In this document: piece after piece, positions 53,084-63,850 of the stretch | How positions within the stretch are numbered: the stretch's first letter is position 1 | How the letters are laid out: every line of letters starts with the position of its first letter | Source: Rickettsia canadensis str. McKiel | GTDB taxonomy: Bacteria > Pseudomonadota > Alphaproteobacteria > Rickettsiales > Rickettsiaceae | Direction: 5' to 3' | NCBI RefSeq assembly: GCF_000014345.1 | Contig: NC_009879.1 | Coordinates: forward strand, 387,501-451,500 | DNA length: 64,000 bases | The notes under the pieces: generated by a model | Databases searched by the model: none | The model's input: the letters and a program-made list of their open reading frames with translations, nothing else | Told to the model about the DNA's origin: nothing | Made by a program: the position numbers and the translations under genes

Positions 53084-55804
53084 ATGCTTTCTATATTAAA
53101 AAAACTTTTTGGTACAGCGAATGATCGTACTGTAAAAAAACTATTTTCCGAGATTACAAAGATTAACTCGCTTGAACCTGTTATACAAAAATTATCAGAT
53201 GAGGAGTTGAAGAATAAAACTGTAGAGTTTAAAGAAAAGCTTAAAAACGGAGCAACGTTAGATGATATATTATATGAGGCTTTTGCAGTAGTTAGGGAAT
53301 CAGCTAGAAGAGTTTGCGGTATGCGTCATTTTGATGTTCAGCTTATAGGGGGACTTATATTACATCAAGGCATGATTACCGAAATGCGTACCGGTGAGGG
53401 TAAAACATTAGTTGCAACGCTTCCTGCATATTTAAATGCTTTGACCGGAAAAGGAGTGCATGTTGTAACGGTTAATGATTATCTAGCAAGTCGTGATTCT
53501 GCCTCTATGGGTAAAATTTATAACTTTTTAGGTTTATCGGTTGGATGTATTGTTGCCGGTATGTCTGATGAGGCAAAACGAGCTGCCTATAATGCCGATA
53601 TTACCCATGCAACAAATAATGAACTTGGCTTTGATTATTTAAGAGATAATATGAAGTATAGCATACAAGAGCGAGTACTTCGTCCTTTTAATTTTGCTAT
53701 TATTGATGAAGTTGATTCGATCTTGATAGATGAAGCTAGAACGCCGCTTGTTATATCAGGTCCGGTTAATGATAATTCAGAATTATACACTAAAATTGAT
53801 AAAATTGTACGGCAGCTTAAAGCAGGTGATTTTGAAAAAGATGAAAAATTAAAAACTATCCACTTAACGGAACTAGGTATTACACATATAGAATCGCTTT
53901 TAAGTAACGAAAATATTATAAAGCCTGATTCCGGTTTATATGATTTTGAGAATTTAACTTTAGTGCATTATATTAACCAAGCCTTAAGAGCTCATAATAT
54001 GTTTAACGTGGATGTAGATTATTTAGTAAGAGACGGTCAAGTAATGATTATAGACGAGTTTACCGGTCGTGTGATGGAGGGACGTAGATATTCGGAAGGG
54101 TTACATCAAGCATTAGAAGCAAAAGAAAATGTGAAAATTCAAAATGAAAACCAAACTCTTGCATCCATTACTTTCCAAAACTATTTCCGTAATTATCCTA
54201 AATTATCAGGTATGACTGGTACAGCTATGACCGAAGCACCGGAACTAAAGGACATATATAATCTCGATGTAGTCGCAGTTCCAACCCATAACAAAGTAAC
54301 AAGGGTTGATCTTGATGATGAGATTTACGGTAGTAAAAAAGAAAAATATGATGCTATCTTAAAACTGATTAAAGATTGTTACAATCGTGGCCAGCCTATA
54401 CTTGTTGGTACGATAAGCATAGAAAAATCAGAAGAACTTTCAAGCGTTTTAAATAAAGAAAAAATTCCTCATAAAATATTAAATGCTAAATTTCATGAGC
54501 AGGAAGCTTTTATTATTGCTCAAGCAGGTAGGTTTAGGGCAGTAACGATTGCAACTAATATGGCAGGACGCGGTACTGATATTATGCTTGGTGGTAACCC
54601 TGAAATGTTAATAGAGCAGCTTGCTAAAGATCATAGTTATGAAGCTAAAATAGCTGAAATAAAAGCTCAAATTGCTGAAGAAAAGAAGAAAGTTATTGAA
54701 GCAGGCGGGTTATTTGTGATAGGTACGGAAAGGCATGAAAGCCGTAGGATAGATAATCAGCTAAGAGGAAGATCAGGACGACAAGGCGATCCAGGCAAAA
54801 CTCAGTTTTTCTTATCGCTTGATGATGATTTAATGCGTATTTTTGCTTCAGAACGTATATCAGGGGTTCTTAGGACACTCGGATTAAAAGATGGAGAGGC
54901 TATCCACCATCCGATGATTAGTCGTTCACTTGAGAAAGCTCAACAAAAGGTCGAAGGTCATAATTACGAGATACGTAAAAATTTATTACGTTTCGATGAT
55001 GTAATGAATGATCAACGTAAAATAATATATGAGCAACGTACCGAAATTATCAAATCTAAAGATAGTTATGATTTCTTAAATAGTACTACTGCAGAACTAG
55101 CCAAAAAGATAGTGCTAACTTTTATGCCGGCAGGATCTTACAGAGAAGATTGGGATATAGAAAATTTAAGTGTAGAATTACATCGTATCTTTTCTATAAA
55201 ATTTGATCATAATTTAGTAAGTAAAAATGATGTAACGGAAGAAGAGATTACTAAATCCGTTATACAAATGGCTCATGATATATATAAGTCAAAAGAAGAA
55301 TCGTACAGTAGTGAGTTAATGCATAATGCTGTAAAATATATTTTGCTAACTACGCTTGATCAAGTTTGGAAAGATCATTTATATAGCTTAGATCATTTAA
55401 GACAAGGTATATCTCTTAGAGCTTATGCACAACAAGATCCTCTTAGCGAGTATAAAAGAGAAGCATTTAATTTATTTGAGCAGATGCTTGATAATTTAAA
55501 AGAATTATTTATTCAAACAGTATATCACTTCCATATCGACTTAAAACACGTTCAAAAAGAAGATGTTTCGCTTGAGCATAAAAAATTCCAAAAAAATATG
55601 CAGGAAAGTAGAGAAGATCCGGCATTTAGTAAATATAATGCAGGAAGTAGCCTTGAGATAGACCTTAAACCTGTTGTATCACGCATTGACCCAAAAGACA
55701 GAAATCCTGAAGATCCTACCAGTTGGGGTAGGGTATCACGTAATGAGCTATGCCCATGTCGTTCAGGTAAGAAATATAAATATTGTCATGGTGCAAATGC
55801 ATAG
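53084..55804 (+). CDS. secA: Protein translocase ATPase SecA
   Basis: SecA drives preproteins through SecYEG. The 906-residue protein has Walker [12 protein letters not shown] (about 100-110), [15 protein letters not shown] (about 208-222), the preprotein-binding region, [14 protein letters not shown] and [13 protein letters not shown], and a C-terminal zinc finger [14 protein letters not shown] for SecB and lipid contact. An aagga ribosome binding site precedes the ATG. It is intact. Confidence 0.97.
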   Translation: MLSILKKLFGTANDRTVKKLFSEITKINSLEPVIQKLSDEELKNKTVEFKEKLKNGATLDDILYEAFAVVRESARRVCGMRHFDVQLIGGLILHQGMITEMRTGEGKTLVATLPAYLNALTGKGVHVVTVNDYLASRDSASMGKIYNFLGLSVGCIVAGMSDEAKRAAYNADITHATNNELGFDYLRDNMKYSIQERVLRPFNFAIIDEVDSILIDEARTPLVISGPVNDNSELYTKIDKIVRQLKAGDFEKDEKLKTIHLTELGITHIESLLSNENIIKPDSGLYDFENLTLVHYINQALRAHNMFNVDVDYLVRDGQVMIIDEFTGRVMEGRRYSEGLHQALEAKENVKIQNENQTLASITFQNYFRNYPKLSGMTGTAMTEAPELKDIYNLDVVAVPTHNKVTRVDLDDEIYGSKKEKYDAILKLIKDCYNRGQPILVGTISIEKSEELSSVLNKEKIPHKILNAKFHEQEAFIIAQAGRFRAVTIATNMAGRGTDIMLGGNPEMLIEQLAKDHSYEAKIAEIKAQIAEEKKKVIEAGGLFVIGTERHESRRIDNQLRGRSGRQGDPGKTQFFLSLDDDLMRIFASERISGVLRTLGLKDGEAIHHPMISRSLEKAQQKVEGHNYEIRKNLLRFDDVMNDQRKIIYEQRTEIIKSKDSYDFLNSTTAELAKKIVLTFMPAGSYREDWDIENLSVELHRIFSIKFDHNLVSKNDVTEEEITKSVIQMAHDIYKSKEESYSSELMHNAVKYILLTTLDQVWKDHLYSLDHLRQGISLRAYAQQDPLSEYKREAFNLFEQMLDNLKELFIQTVYHFHIDLKHVQKEDVSLEHKKFQKNMQESREDPAFSKYNAGSSLEIDLKPVVSRIDPKDRNPEDPTSWGRVSRNELCPCRSGKKYKYCHGANA

Positions 55805-56468
55805 ATGAAAACCACTTTACCTGAACGTTCTCTTAAAATTAGTGCTATACTTAATTTTATAGTGCAGCAAATTCTAGATATTGCATCAGATAAAATCACT
55901 ATGATTATCTTGTATGGCTCTTTTACTAAATTTGAATTAATGGTAAATAGGTAGTTAGAAAAATAACGTTATTTTTACACTGAAAAAAAAGAAGGTATGC
56001 TTTTGTATAATAGCAGTGAATTTATTTTAAGCGGAGCTAAGGAGTTACCTTGGAGCGTGATAAAATAAATTGCTAAAGATTAATATGAAGAATGGTTTAA
56101 TTTTGGGGCAGGATTTCTTATAGATTCTAAAAATAATTTAGGCAGAGCAAGAGTCCTTAGACATAGTACTTTTTATCTTTATCAAGCTATAGCAAGTGTT
56201 TACAGTACTATTTTATTAGTTTTCTCAAATTACAAATTGTATAAAAAAGTTAGGTAGTAGAGCAATATAATAGTGAACTATTGCAAGTATTTCCTAAGCA
56301 ATCAATGCTGGAGCAAAAAGAATGTTTTAGATTACTTCAAAAAGGTTATGTTGATGCAAGATATTATAAACATAAATTACTAAAGAACAACTTTTATATT
56401 TAATTGATAGAGTAGAAAAGTTGAAAGAAATACCTGACAGAATCTGCTTGAAGCGAATTGGTCAATAA
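55805..56468 (+). pseudogene. Nucleotidyltransferase-HEPN protein remnant, copy 2
   Basis: The segment begins directly after the secA stop with MKTTLPERSLKISAILNFIV and MIILYGSFTKFE, parallel to copy 1 at 9188 (MKTILPKWSLEVQDRLDYIV, MIILYGSYARGD). Broken frames then give LEQKECFRLLQKGYVDARYY and LIDRVEKLKEIPD, again matching the copy 1 HEPN end. The catalytic ARGD context is lost and several stops are present. Both copies sit directly downstream of an essential gene (ychF, secA). Confidence 0.75.
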
Positions 56469-56517
56469 TAAAGAACATTGTAAAATCTAGCTCATTTGTG
56501 GGCTTTGTTGTTAGGCT

Positions 56518-56544
56518 GTCACTGTCATTCCCGCCTACATAGGA
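56518..56544. repeat. Type A palindromic repeat, degenerate
   Basis: The sequence actgtcattcccgcctacat followed by aggaat is a truncated copy of the gtcattcc/ggaatgac family. Confidence 0.55.
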
Positions 56545-56599
56545 ATAACAATAAGATCTTTATCACCTTTAAGAAACACAAATTATAAATAAGTAGAAT

Positions 56600-57318
56600 A
56601 TGATAAAGGAACTATTAAACCGTAATTTAACTCTGTTGCTAAGGTCAAATAAAATAGTGAAAGATGTAGAGTCTTAAGTAAATCAATTTGGTTTTGAAAA
56701 GGTTTTAACAGATGCTTTCTCTCTTGATAGAGTGGATGTAGTAAATGGTTTAAATAAATTACGGGCAGTATCTACTACTGAATTATTTTTGGCATCTGCA
56801 AATAATGTCATAAAAGTTGCTAAATGGTTAGTTGAAGAAAAAACAGGTGTTAATATGTATAGTGATATGTTTAGGTGCACTCCTTTAAATTCAGTTGCAC
56901 GTAGTGGATATTATAAAGTAGTGAAATATCTAATATCAAAACAGGAGCTGCAGTAAAACGGTAACGAGGGAGAGTATTACGTGTTGTTAGGATCAGATCA
57001 CCTTTTTATATGAAGTTGTAAGCGGTAAATACTTGAATGTAGTAAAACTATTACTTGAGACAGGAGCTGCAAGTTGATCAGAGCAAATCCGGAGTAACAC
57101 CTTGACATGTGGTTGCTAAAAACATTCGGTGTATTTCTGAAAATATTCAAGATGATGAAATATATAAGCTGTTATTATCATGTGGTACTGATATCAGTGC
57201 AAAAGTAGAATTTAGAGGAGTGTGGTTTAGTATATATGAATATGATGGAAAAATGGTATCAAAAATAGCAGAATTTAAAATAGCATTAGTTAGTGGTGAA
57301 AGTAAAATAATAACATAA
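56600..57318 (+). pseudogene. Ankyrin-repeat protein remnant
   Basis: Scattered frames read MIKELLNRNLTLLLRSNKIV, VDVVNGLNKLRAVSTTELFL, ANNVIKVAKWLVEEKTGVNM, CTPLNSVARSGYYKVVKYL and, after further frame changes, SCGTDISAKVEF, a typical ankyrin series. The longest open parts are 56732-56956 and 57109-57318. It has no usable start and several breaks, and is one of at least three ankyrin remnants in this window. Confidence 0.7.
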
Positions 57319-57370
57319 ATCATTAAGATATTTTAAATGTCTTAAAATATATTTATAAACACGGTAGTTA

Positions 57371-57399
57371 TTGACAAATTTAGGAAAAAGTTTTATATT
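57371..57399 (+). promoter_or_regulatory. Promoter for the small ORF at 57431
   Basis: TTGACA (57371-57376), a 17-nt spacer and TATATT (57394-57399) give a near-consensus sigma-70 promoter 31 nt before the ATG. Confidence 0.7.
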
Positions 57400-57430
57400 C
57401 TTCACAAGTTTAAGAAAAAGTTAATAGTGT

Positions 57431-57646
57431 ATGTCTAAAGCTAAAGCAAAAACTGCGTCCAAAAATAACCCGACTTCTAGGGAACAAGCTAAAGAATATT
57501 TTCATAACGGTCAGAAAATCAAGCCGGTAAAGCTTATTGCTGCTCAAAATTCTTTTTTAGCTGCCGAATATGAATCTTCTGGAGATTTAGTTGTAGGAAT
57601 TAACGGTCAACCGTTACCTTGGGGACTTGTTAAAAGTTTATCTTAA
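57431..57646 (+). CDS. Small conserved-looking hypothetical protein
   Basis: The 71-residue protein has a Lys/Ala-rich N-terminus (MSKAKAKTASKNNPTSREQA) and a compact C-terminal part (LIAAQNSFLAAEYESSGDLV, GINGQPLPWGLVKSL). It has its own near-consensus promoter and lies 34 nt upstream of tRNA-Ala on the same strand. No known motif is recognised. The open frame and promoter amid decayed genes suggest it is a real, expressed gene; they may share a transcript with the tRNA. Confidence 0.65.
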   Translation: MSKAKAKTASKNNPTSREQAKEYFHNGQKIKPVKLIAAQNSFLAAEYESSGDLVVGINGQPLPWGLVKSLS

Positions 57647-57680
57647 TATTTTTATTGTCTAAATCTCACAACAAATAATT

Positions 57681-57755
57681 GGGGATGTAGCTCAGGGGTA
57701 GAGCATCTGCTTTGCACGCAGAGGGTCAAGGGTTCGATTCCCTTCATCTCCACCA
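57681..57755 (+). tRNA. tRNA-Ala (TGC)
   Basis: GGGGATG pairs with CATCTCC; the D-arm is gtagctcaggggtagagc, the anticodon loop TTTGCAC (TGC), and the T-arm GGGTTCGATTCCC, with ACCA encoded. All stems pair. Confidence 0.97.
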
Positions 57756-57916
57756 AATATCTTTATGCTTCTCAGCATTGCAAATAAACTAATTTTTCAA
57801 ATTAAGTAATTTTTTATTTATAGCTAAATATTTTACCATTAATTTTGATGTTATAAACAAACATAATATTTCAGATGTTTTGAATAGCACATTCAAAAAA
57901 GTATAAGGATCAACCT

Positions 57917-59098
57917 TTGAGAGTCTCAACAACAATTAAAACGAGAACAATTTGTAATACTGGAAGATGCAAATTTTTATTATATCTTTATAAAACGAAA
58001 TAAAAATAATATCGATGCACTTATAAATAAAGCTTTAGAACAAATCGAAGAGAAGAATTCTACCACGTTAAAAGGAATATTTATTAATATCACGCTTTGC
58101 TTCAGCTGCAGGCAAAAAAGTTAGTGAATTTTATACTCCTGCTGCCGTATCAACTTTGCTTACAAAGCTTAATGCTTTGGAGGTCTCTAGCAATACAATT
58201 TGTGATTGGGCTTGTGGTTTTGGTTTGTGTTTAATGAGAGCAGCTAAAGAAGTAGAGGACCATAATTATGCACTTTATGGTCAAGAAATGATTAATACAA
58301 TATGTGCATTAGCACAGATAAATATGTTTTTGCATGTGGAAGGCCAGGCACATATTCATTGGGGGGTGATCCACTAAATCATCCGGTGTTACTTGAAAAT
58401 GATACGCTTATGGATTTTGATATAGTTGTTGCGAGTCCGCTTTTGAGTTTAGAAAAATTGGGGTTGGGCATGAAAAATGCAGCTAACGATGAGTATAATC
58501 GTTTTAAATGTGGTACCCATCCTAAAGCTATATTTCTCATATGATTGAAAACTACTAAGCTGCGTAGTAGATGTGCTACTATAGTAGTAGTACCACGGTG
58601 TATTATTTTGTGGAGGAACAGAAGGTTTAAAATTCGCCAAAGTTTAAGCGAAGAAAACTTAATAGATGCACTAATAGGCTTACCTGCTAATCTTTGTTAA
58701 TTTAACTAATATTCTAGTTACTATTTAGTATTTGATCACTTAAGAGAAGCAAAAGGGAAAAGTAAACAACAAAAGAAGGTATTATTTATCGATTATAGTG
58801 GATTTTTTGAAGCAGGTAAAGGGCAGAATTTTTAGAAGATGAGCATATTTATTAATAAAATTGTTGATAAAAAATGGAAAAACTATTGAAAAATATTCTC
58901 ATCTAGCAAGTATCGAAGAAATGCGTAGGAATAAATATAATTTAAATATTCCCCGGTATACGGTATATTGATACATATGAGGAGGAAGAAATTGATGTTA
59001 CAGAACTGCAACAAGAAATGCAACAACTTCAAAAAGGGTTAGTAAATATACGACCCCAGATGGATACTCATCTAAAAGATTTTGAGATTAATGTATAA
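57917..59098 (+). pseudogene. hsdM: Type I restriction-modification methylase HsdM remnant
   Basis: The N-terminal region reads LKREQFVILEDANFYYIFIK, INKALEQIEEKN and LKGIFINI, then about 50 residues of usual HsdM sequence are missing before FASAAGKKVSEFYTPAAVST. The SAM motif, normally DPxCGSG, is DWACGFG, and the catalytic NPPF is SPLL. A frameshift occurs near 58370, and the C-terminus resumes as EEEEIDVTELQQEMQQLQKG to a stop at 59096-59098. The enzyme would have methylated adenine in a type I recognition site. It is clearly inactive. Confidence 0.85.
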
Positions 59099-59139
59099 GT
59101 AATTAGAAGTGGAAACAATGTATAAAGATTGAAAAACTT

Positions 59140-59640
59140 TGTTATTATTGTATTATAGGGAAAAATTTTTATGGTGCAAATAAATTATGATCCTTTAATA
59201 CCAAGTTACGTATTACCGATATTGATGAACAAGGTAATTAAATCGTTCATAATGCTAAGAGTATCAATCTTGCAGATGTAAAAAATTATTCTTTAGAAAA
59301 ATGAGATGTTATTTTTGCACATACAGGCAATACTGTAGGAAAACATATTTACATAGATCGAATGAAGATATAGTATATGCAAGTTACTTCATTCGTTTTT
59401 GTTCAAATCAAAAATTATTCTAATTTAATGATAGTTTTGAAATATTTTAAAACAAACAGTACCGTTTCTATTTTCGGCACACTATATGATGTTATCGGAA
59501 ATATAATAAAAGATTCAAATATACCAACTTTTATAGACTTTAATACTACCGAGGATTGTATTATTAATGCTAACTTTGAAGCTAATTTAAGAAACTTTAC
59601 CATATGCTTTAGGGCCAACTGTACATACCTGTTGGATTTA
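59140..59640 (+). pseudogene. hsdS: Type I restriction-modification specificity subunit HsdS remnant
   Basis: Plus-strand frames give NTKLRITDIDEQGN, INLADVKNYSLEK and DVIFAHTGNTVGK, the conserved pattern of a target-recognition domain (RITDID; ARTGATVGK in typical members). A frameshift and stops follow, and only one recognition domain can be traced. It follows hsdM in the normal operon order; hsdR is not in the window. Confidence 0.75.
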
Positions 59641-59923
59641 TAATGTTCAATAAAGCAGAATCAAATATGCTGTCCAGTGATTCGTCAATTGCCTGAACAT
59701 TTTTATCATTTACTAAAGATGGAGCAGTAACAATTTATAGTGTACTTTTCGCTATAGTAGCTATTTTAAAATTATAGAACATCAATAATATAATAAATTT
59801 AATCCTGATAAAGATATTTATGAAAAATATAGTACTACTATTTTAGGCTCTACATAAATTAATTATAGTATATTAAAAAATAATAACCTATAGTGAATGT
59901 CATTTAAAAACTTAACCTAATTT

Positions 59924-61318
59924 ATGCTTAAAATACCTGTAAATAATATTATCGTATTCATATACCTAATATCTATTCTACTCATTGGTATATATTACCG
60001 AGCTAAAGATAGTAGTTTTAAGAACTATGCAAATGTTGAAAGCAAAGTACGAAATAGTAAACTATTACTAATAGCTACAATATTTGCAAGTTCTGTCGGA
60101 GGTGCTACCACCTTCGGCATTATGGAAAAGGTTTTTTTGGGGTATGCATATTATGCTTATGCTCTTATACTTACAATACCGATAGACATATTAATTGCAA
60201 TCTATATAGTTCCTTTAATTACCAAACATTACGGAGCCGAAAGCATTGGCGATATCCTGAGCACATATTATGGTACTATAGGTCGTTTTATCGGAGGTGT
60301 TAGTTCAGTTATTGTTTCAGTAGGGTTTTTAGCTGCTCAAATAAGCGTAAGCGGCTATATTTTTCAATATATCTTAGACATAAATTATGTGAGCGGGGTA
60401 ATTTTAAGCTATAGTATAGTACTTATATATACTACAATCGGCGGTTTACAATCTATTGTTTCTACTAATTTAGTACAATTTTTGGCAATGATAATTGCTA
60501 TACCGACTATAACTTTTATCAGTTTAAATAAAATTGGTTTTATAGATTTTATTAATAACTTCCATACAGAAAATGCAAATTTTGATCAGAGCAACTTACT
60601 GTCGTATACGATTACGGCAGCTTTAAGCTTTAGCGTCATGAATCTATACCCTACATTTATCCAAAGAGCTTTAATTAATAAAAATCCAACACAAACGACT
60701 AAAGCAATATATGCAAAATCCGCTATATATTTATTCTTTTTAATTTGCATCACTTTAAACGGTTTAATTGCTTATAAGCTTTATCCAACCCAACCTTCAA
60801 ATTTAGTATTACCTTATTTAATCAACAAAATCATCCCACCTTTAATGCAAGGGATAGTAATGAGTGGCCTCTTAGCTGCCGTTATGTCTACTGCCGATTC
60901 TGATTTAAACGTTACTTCTATAGCTCTTGTTAAAGACATAATTAACCTTATACTTAAAGTCAAAAATCAGCAGAAGTTATTATTAATTGCCCGAATTATT
61001 AACATAATAATAGGAAGTCTTGCGATAATTGTAGCCTTAAAATTTAGTAATGTAATTGACTTAGTAGTGTTCTTCACGGGTTTTTGGGGGCCTGTAATAT
61101 TAGTGCCATTAATAACAACACTTTTTGGTATCAGAGTATCTGAAAAAATAATGGTCTTATCGTCACTTGGCGGAGCAGCTACTTTCTTAATATGGGAATA
61201 TTATTCTTTATATCTAAAATATTTTAACCTCAAAGGAGTATTTGTAGGAACAATGACTAGTCTGATAATATTTATTTTAGGGCGGTATTATTCTAATGTT
61301 GTTGTGAGAAAAGATTAA
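59924..61318 (+). CDS. Sodium:solute symporter (SSS family)
   Basis: A 464-residue integral membrane protein with about 13 helices. The family signature is GGLQSIVSTNLVQFLAMI (about 169-186), with TIFASSVGGATTFGIMEKVF in helix 2 near the Na+ site and LLAAVMSTADSDLN in helix 8, where the Ser/Thr ligands lie. It belongs to the PutP/PanF branch. The substrate (proline, pantothenate or another solute) cannot be decided. It is intact beside decayed restriction-modification genes. Confidence 0.88.
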   Translation: MLKIPVNNIIVFIYLISILLIGIYYRAKDSSFKNYANVESKVRNSKLLLIATIFASSVGGATTFGIMEKVFLGYAYYAYALILTIPIDILIAIYIVPLITKHYGAESIGDILSTYYGTIGRFIGGVSSVIVSVGFLAAQISVSGYIFQYILDINYVSGVILSYSIVLIYTTIGGLQSIVSTNLVQFLAMIIAIPTITFISLNKIGFIDFINNFHTENANFDQSNLLSYTITAALSFSVMNLYPTFIQRALINKNPTQTTKAIYAKSAIYLFFLICITLNGLIAYKLYPTQPSNLVLPYLINKIIPPLMQGIVMSGLLAAVMSTADSDLNVTSIALVKDIINLILKVKNQQKLLLIARIINIIIGSLAIIVALKFSNVIDLVVFFTGFWGPVILVPLITTLFGIRVSEKIMVLSSLGGAATFLIWEYYSLYLKYFNLKGVFVGTMTSLIIFILGRYYSNVVVRKD

Positions 61319-61852
61319 TAATTAAATTATGAGGATTTTATTGTTTAGACAAAATAGTATCATTTAAGAAGAATAAGGAGAAGATAAATTAATAGCTATT
61401 CCCATTAAAAGAGAGGGTGGTGTTATAAGATTTGGATACCGTACAATTTATCAAGTGTGATATATCATTTCTGTGAAAGTGGCTAAAAGAAGTAAAGCAA
61501 TTTAAACTTTTTAGTTTTAGAAACTAATAGCACCTTATACATTGTGATTACTGGATTCCCGCTTTTGCAGGAATGATATTAACCGTTTTGCAGAACCATA
61601 CAACTATAAATATTATTTTATAACTTTACCATAATTGTGAGTTATATATACTTTTCTATGTGACACTGATATCTAAGCAAATTATTGCTATTATGTACAT
61701 AATGTGGTACACTTAAAGCTACAACTTTTTTTAGGGAGCCTATACACGAGTTCGTAAGCGCAAGCTAAATTAATATCATACAAGGACTAAGAAGGGATAC
61801 AAAAATTATAAAAATACTTTTAACAAGTGGGGACATGATGAGTAAGTCTTTA
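61319..61852. other. Gene-free stretch between the symporter gene and uvrC
   Basis: No ORF is recognised. A type A repeat (tggattcccgcttttgcaggaatgatatt) lies at 61553-61581. The bases about 61730-61830 (agggagcctatacacgagtt and onward) are GC-richer than the rest but match nothing I know. Confidence 0.45.
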
Positions 61853-63769
61853 TTAAGACTGATGCAACGTTCTAAAAATCATCTCGGCAAGTGATTTACT
61901 AATTCCATGTACTTTAACAAGCTCATCTATGGTTGCGTCGCATACTGCTTTGTATGAACCGAAATAATGCAGTAATGATTTTTTACGAGTCTTACCTATA
62001 CCCTTTATGTTATCAAGACTTGATAATTTGATGGTACGCGATCTACCTAGTCTATGATTCTTTATGGCAAAACTATGAGCTGCATCTCGTAAGATTTGCA
62101 AATATTTCATAACCGGTAAATTCTTATCTAGAGTAAATACTTCCTTACCTACCATATGGAATTGCTCAAGACCGGCATTTCTATCAGGACCTTTTGACAT
62201 ACAAACAAAAGGAATGTTCATTTTAAATTTATCCATTACCTCTTTAACAATGCCTACATGTCCCCTACCACCGTCTATAATCATTAAGCTTGGCAATTTA
62301 TACGGCTCTTGTTTTAATCTTGTAAGTCTCCTTGTTAGGACTTGTCTGAACATATCATAATCATCACCCACCGTAGTATTATATGTACCATTGGTGTCAT
62401 ACTGTTGCTTGACCACAGGATCTAGATTGTTTGTTAATGTACTAAATCCTGTGATCGAGTCGTGGGATGACAATGAGAAAACACGATATTCTTTTTTATC
62501 AAAACCTGACTTACCGGCAACTACCATAACTCCAACCGCAAACTTACCTTGAATATGACTATTATCGTAAATTTCTATTCTTTCAGGAATCTCAGAAAGA
62601 TCAAATAACTCTTTAATTTCAAGCATAATCTCTTGATTTTTTGCAAATTTCTTCAAATATTGCTCAAGCGAAAACAAAGCATTTGTTGTGGCGTTCTGAA
62701 CTAGTTTGGCTTTACCTCCACTAATAGGTAGTATAATGTTGAGTTTAGTAATATTATTGATTTTCTTAATTGCTTCTATAACATCCTCTTTATCCTCTAC
62801 CTCATTATTAATAATAATTTCCGATGGTAGTTGTTGTTTTTGATAAAATTGCAATAAAAAATATTTTAGTATTGCCTCTTTAGTGTTATTTCCCATGGCA
62901 GTAGGAAAATAAGGAATAGTACCACATGCTTGTCCTGCCCTATATAAACACACTTCTACACAATAATGTCCGTTCTTTTCTACAATAGCCATTATATCTG
63001 CGTCTTTAACAATATCCGAGATACCTGCTTTAAGCTGCACATAACTAAGTGCTTTAATACGATCTCTAATTTCTGCCGCCTCTTCAAAATACATATGACT
63101 GCTTAGCTCTTCCATCTTTTTAGATAGGTTCTCTTGGAGTTCTTTAGTGTGACCTTGTAAGAAAGCTGTAACCTGTATTACTAGCTCTGCATAATCTTTT
63201 TTATTTATCTTACTGATACAAGGAGCATAACAACGTTTTATTTCATATTGTAAGCAAGGGCGATTACGTGAATTAAAGTAATTATCCGTGCAGGAACGTA
63301 ATTTAAAAATTTTTTGTAGTTCGGTCAAAGTAGTATTAACTGCCGTAGCCGAGGCAAAAGGACCAAAAAACTTACCATCACTTAGAGTTCGAGTTCTACC
63401 ACGATATTTTAACAATTGTGGAAAATCATGATCTAAACGTAACTTAATAAAAGGAAAAGACTTGTCGTCCTTAAGAAGAATATTAAATTTTGGCTGAAAT
63501 TTTTTGATTAACTGTGCTTCTAAAAGCAGTGCCTCAACTTCGGAACTAGTGACACTATATTCTAAAAAGCAAGTATTTGCAATCATCCGAAGTGTCTTAT
63601 TATCTAAATCTAGTTTAATATAATTAGTAAGACGCTTTTTTAAATTTTTAGCTTTACCGACATAGATAACTTGCTTATTAACATCAAACATCTGGTAAAC
63701 CCCTGCACATTCAGGAGCATCTACAAGTTTAGATTTAATTAATTCACTTCCGGTAGCATCTGAGGTCAT
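61853..63769 (-). CDS. uvrC: Excinuclease ABC subunit C
   Basis: UvrC makes both incisions in nucleotide excision repair. The 638-residue protein has the GIY-YIG nuclease (GVYQMFDVNKQVIYVGKAKN, about 23-42), the Cys-rich CLQYEIKRCYAPC, a UVR motif (HMYFEEAAEIRDRI), the RNase H-like endonuclease (RIEIYDNSHIQG; LMIIDGGRGHVG) and C-terminal HhH repeats (LDNIKGIGKTRKKSLLHYFG). About 30 extra residues (SITGFSTLTNNLDPVVKQQ and flanks) come from an in-frame palindromic element upstream of GDDYDMFRQVLTRR. The frame is open throughout. Confidence 0.96.
   Translation of the reverse strand: MTSDATGSELIKSKLVDAPECAGVYQMFDVNKQVIYVGKAKNLKKRLTNYIKLDLDNKTLRMIANTCFLEYSVTSSEVEALLLEAQLIKKFQPKFNILLKDDKSFPFIKLRLDHDFPQLLKYRGRTRTLSDGKFFGPFASATAVNTTLTELQKIFKLRSCTDNYFNSRNRPCLQYEIKRCYAPCISKINKKDYAELVIQVTAFLQGHTKELQENLSKKMEELSSHMYFEEAAEIRDRIKALSYVQLKAGISDIVKDADIMAIVEKNGHYCVEVCLYRAGQACGTIPYFPTAMGNNTKEAILKYFLLQFYQKQQLPSEIIINNEVEDKEDVIEAIKKINNITKLNIILPISGGKAKLVQNATTNALFSLEQYLKKFAKNQEIMLEIKELFDLSEIPERIEIYDNSHIQGKFAVGVMVVAGKSGFDKKEYRVFSLSSHDSITGFSTLTNNLDPVVKQQYDTNGTYNTTVGDDYDMFRQVLTRRLTRLKQEPYKLPSLMIIDGGRGHVGIVKEVMDKFKMNIPFVCMSKGPDRNAGLEQFHMVGKEVFTLDKNLPVMKYLQILRDAAHSFAIKNHRLGRSRTIKLSSLDNIKGIGKTRKKSLLHYFGSYKAVCDATIDELVKVHGISKSLAEMIFRTLHQS
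62393..62474. repeat. Type B palindromic element translated within uvrC
   Basis: Arms gtgtcatactgttgcttgac and gatcgagtcgtgggatgaca pair around a short centre; the same arms occur between genes at 7503, 37321 and 49418. It sits between the UvrC strand ending in VFSLS and GDDYDMF. Confidence 0.8.
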
Positions 63770-63786
63770 ATGTATGGTTTTCCGAT

Positions 63787-63812
63787 GTCATTCCCACGTA
63801 GGCGGGAATGAC
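63787..63812. repeat. Perfect short type A palindrome upstream of uvrC
   Basis: The stem gtcattcccac... / ...gcgggaatgac lies 18 nt upstream of the uvrC start, between it and the next minus-strand gene. Confidence 0.75.
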
Positions 63813-63850
63813 ATTACATTATTTGTCAAGCCATGTAATGGATGTTTCTT

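Noticed and set aside
58449..58640. Minus-strand ORF within the hsdM remnant
   Set aside because: Antisense to recognisable HsdM sequence; low-complexity Tyr/Ser stretch only.
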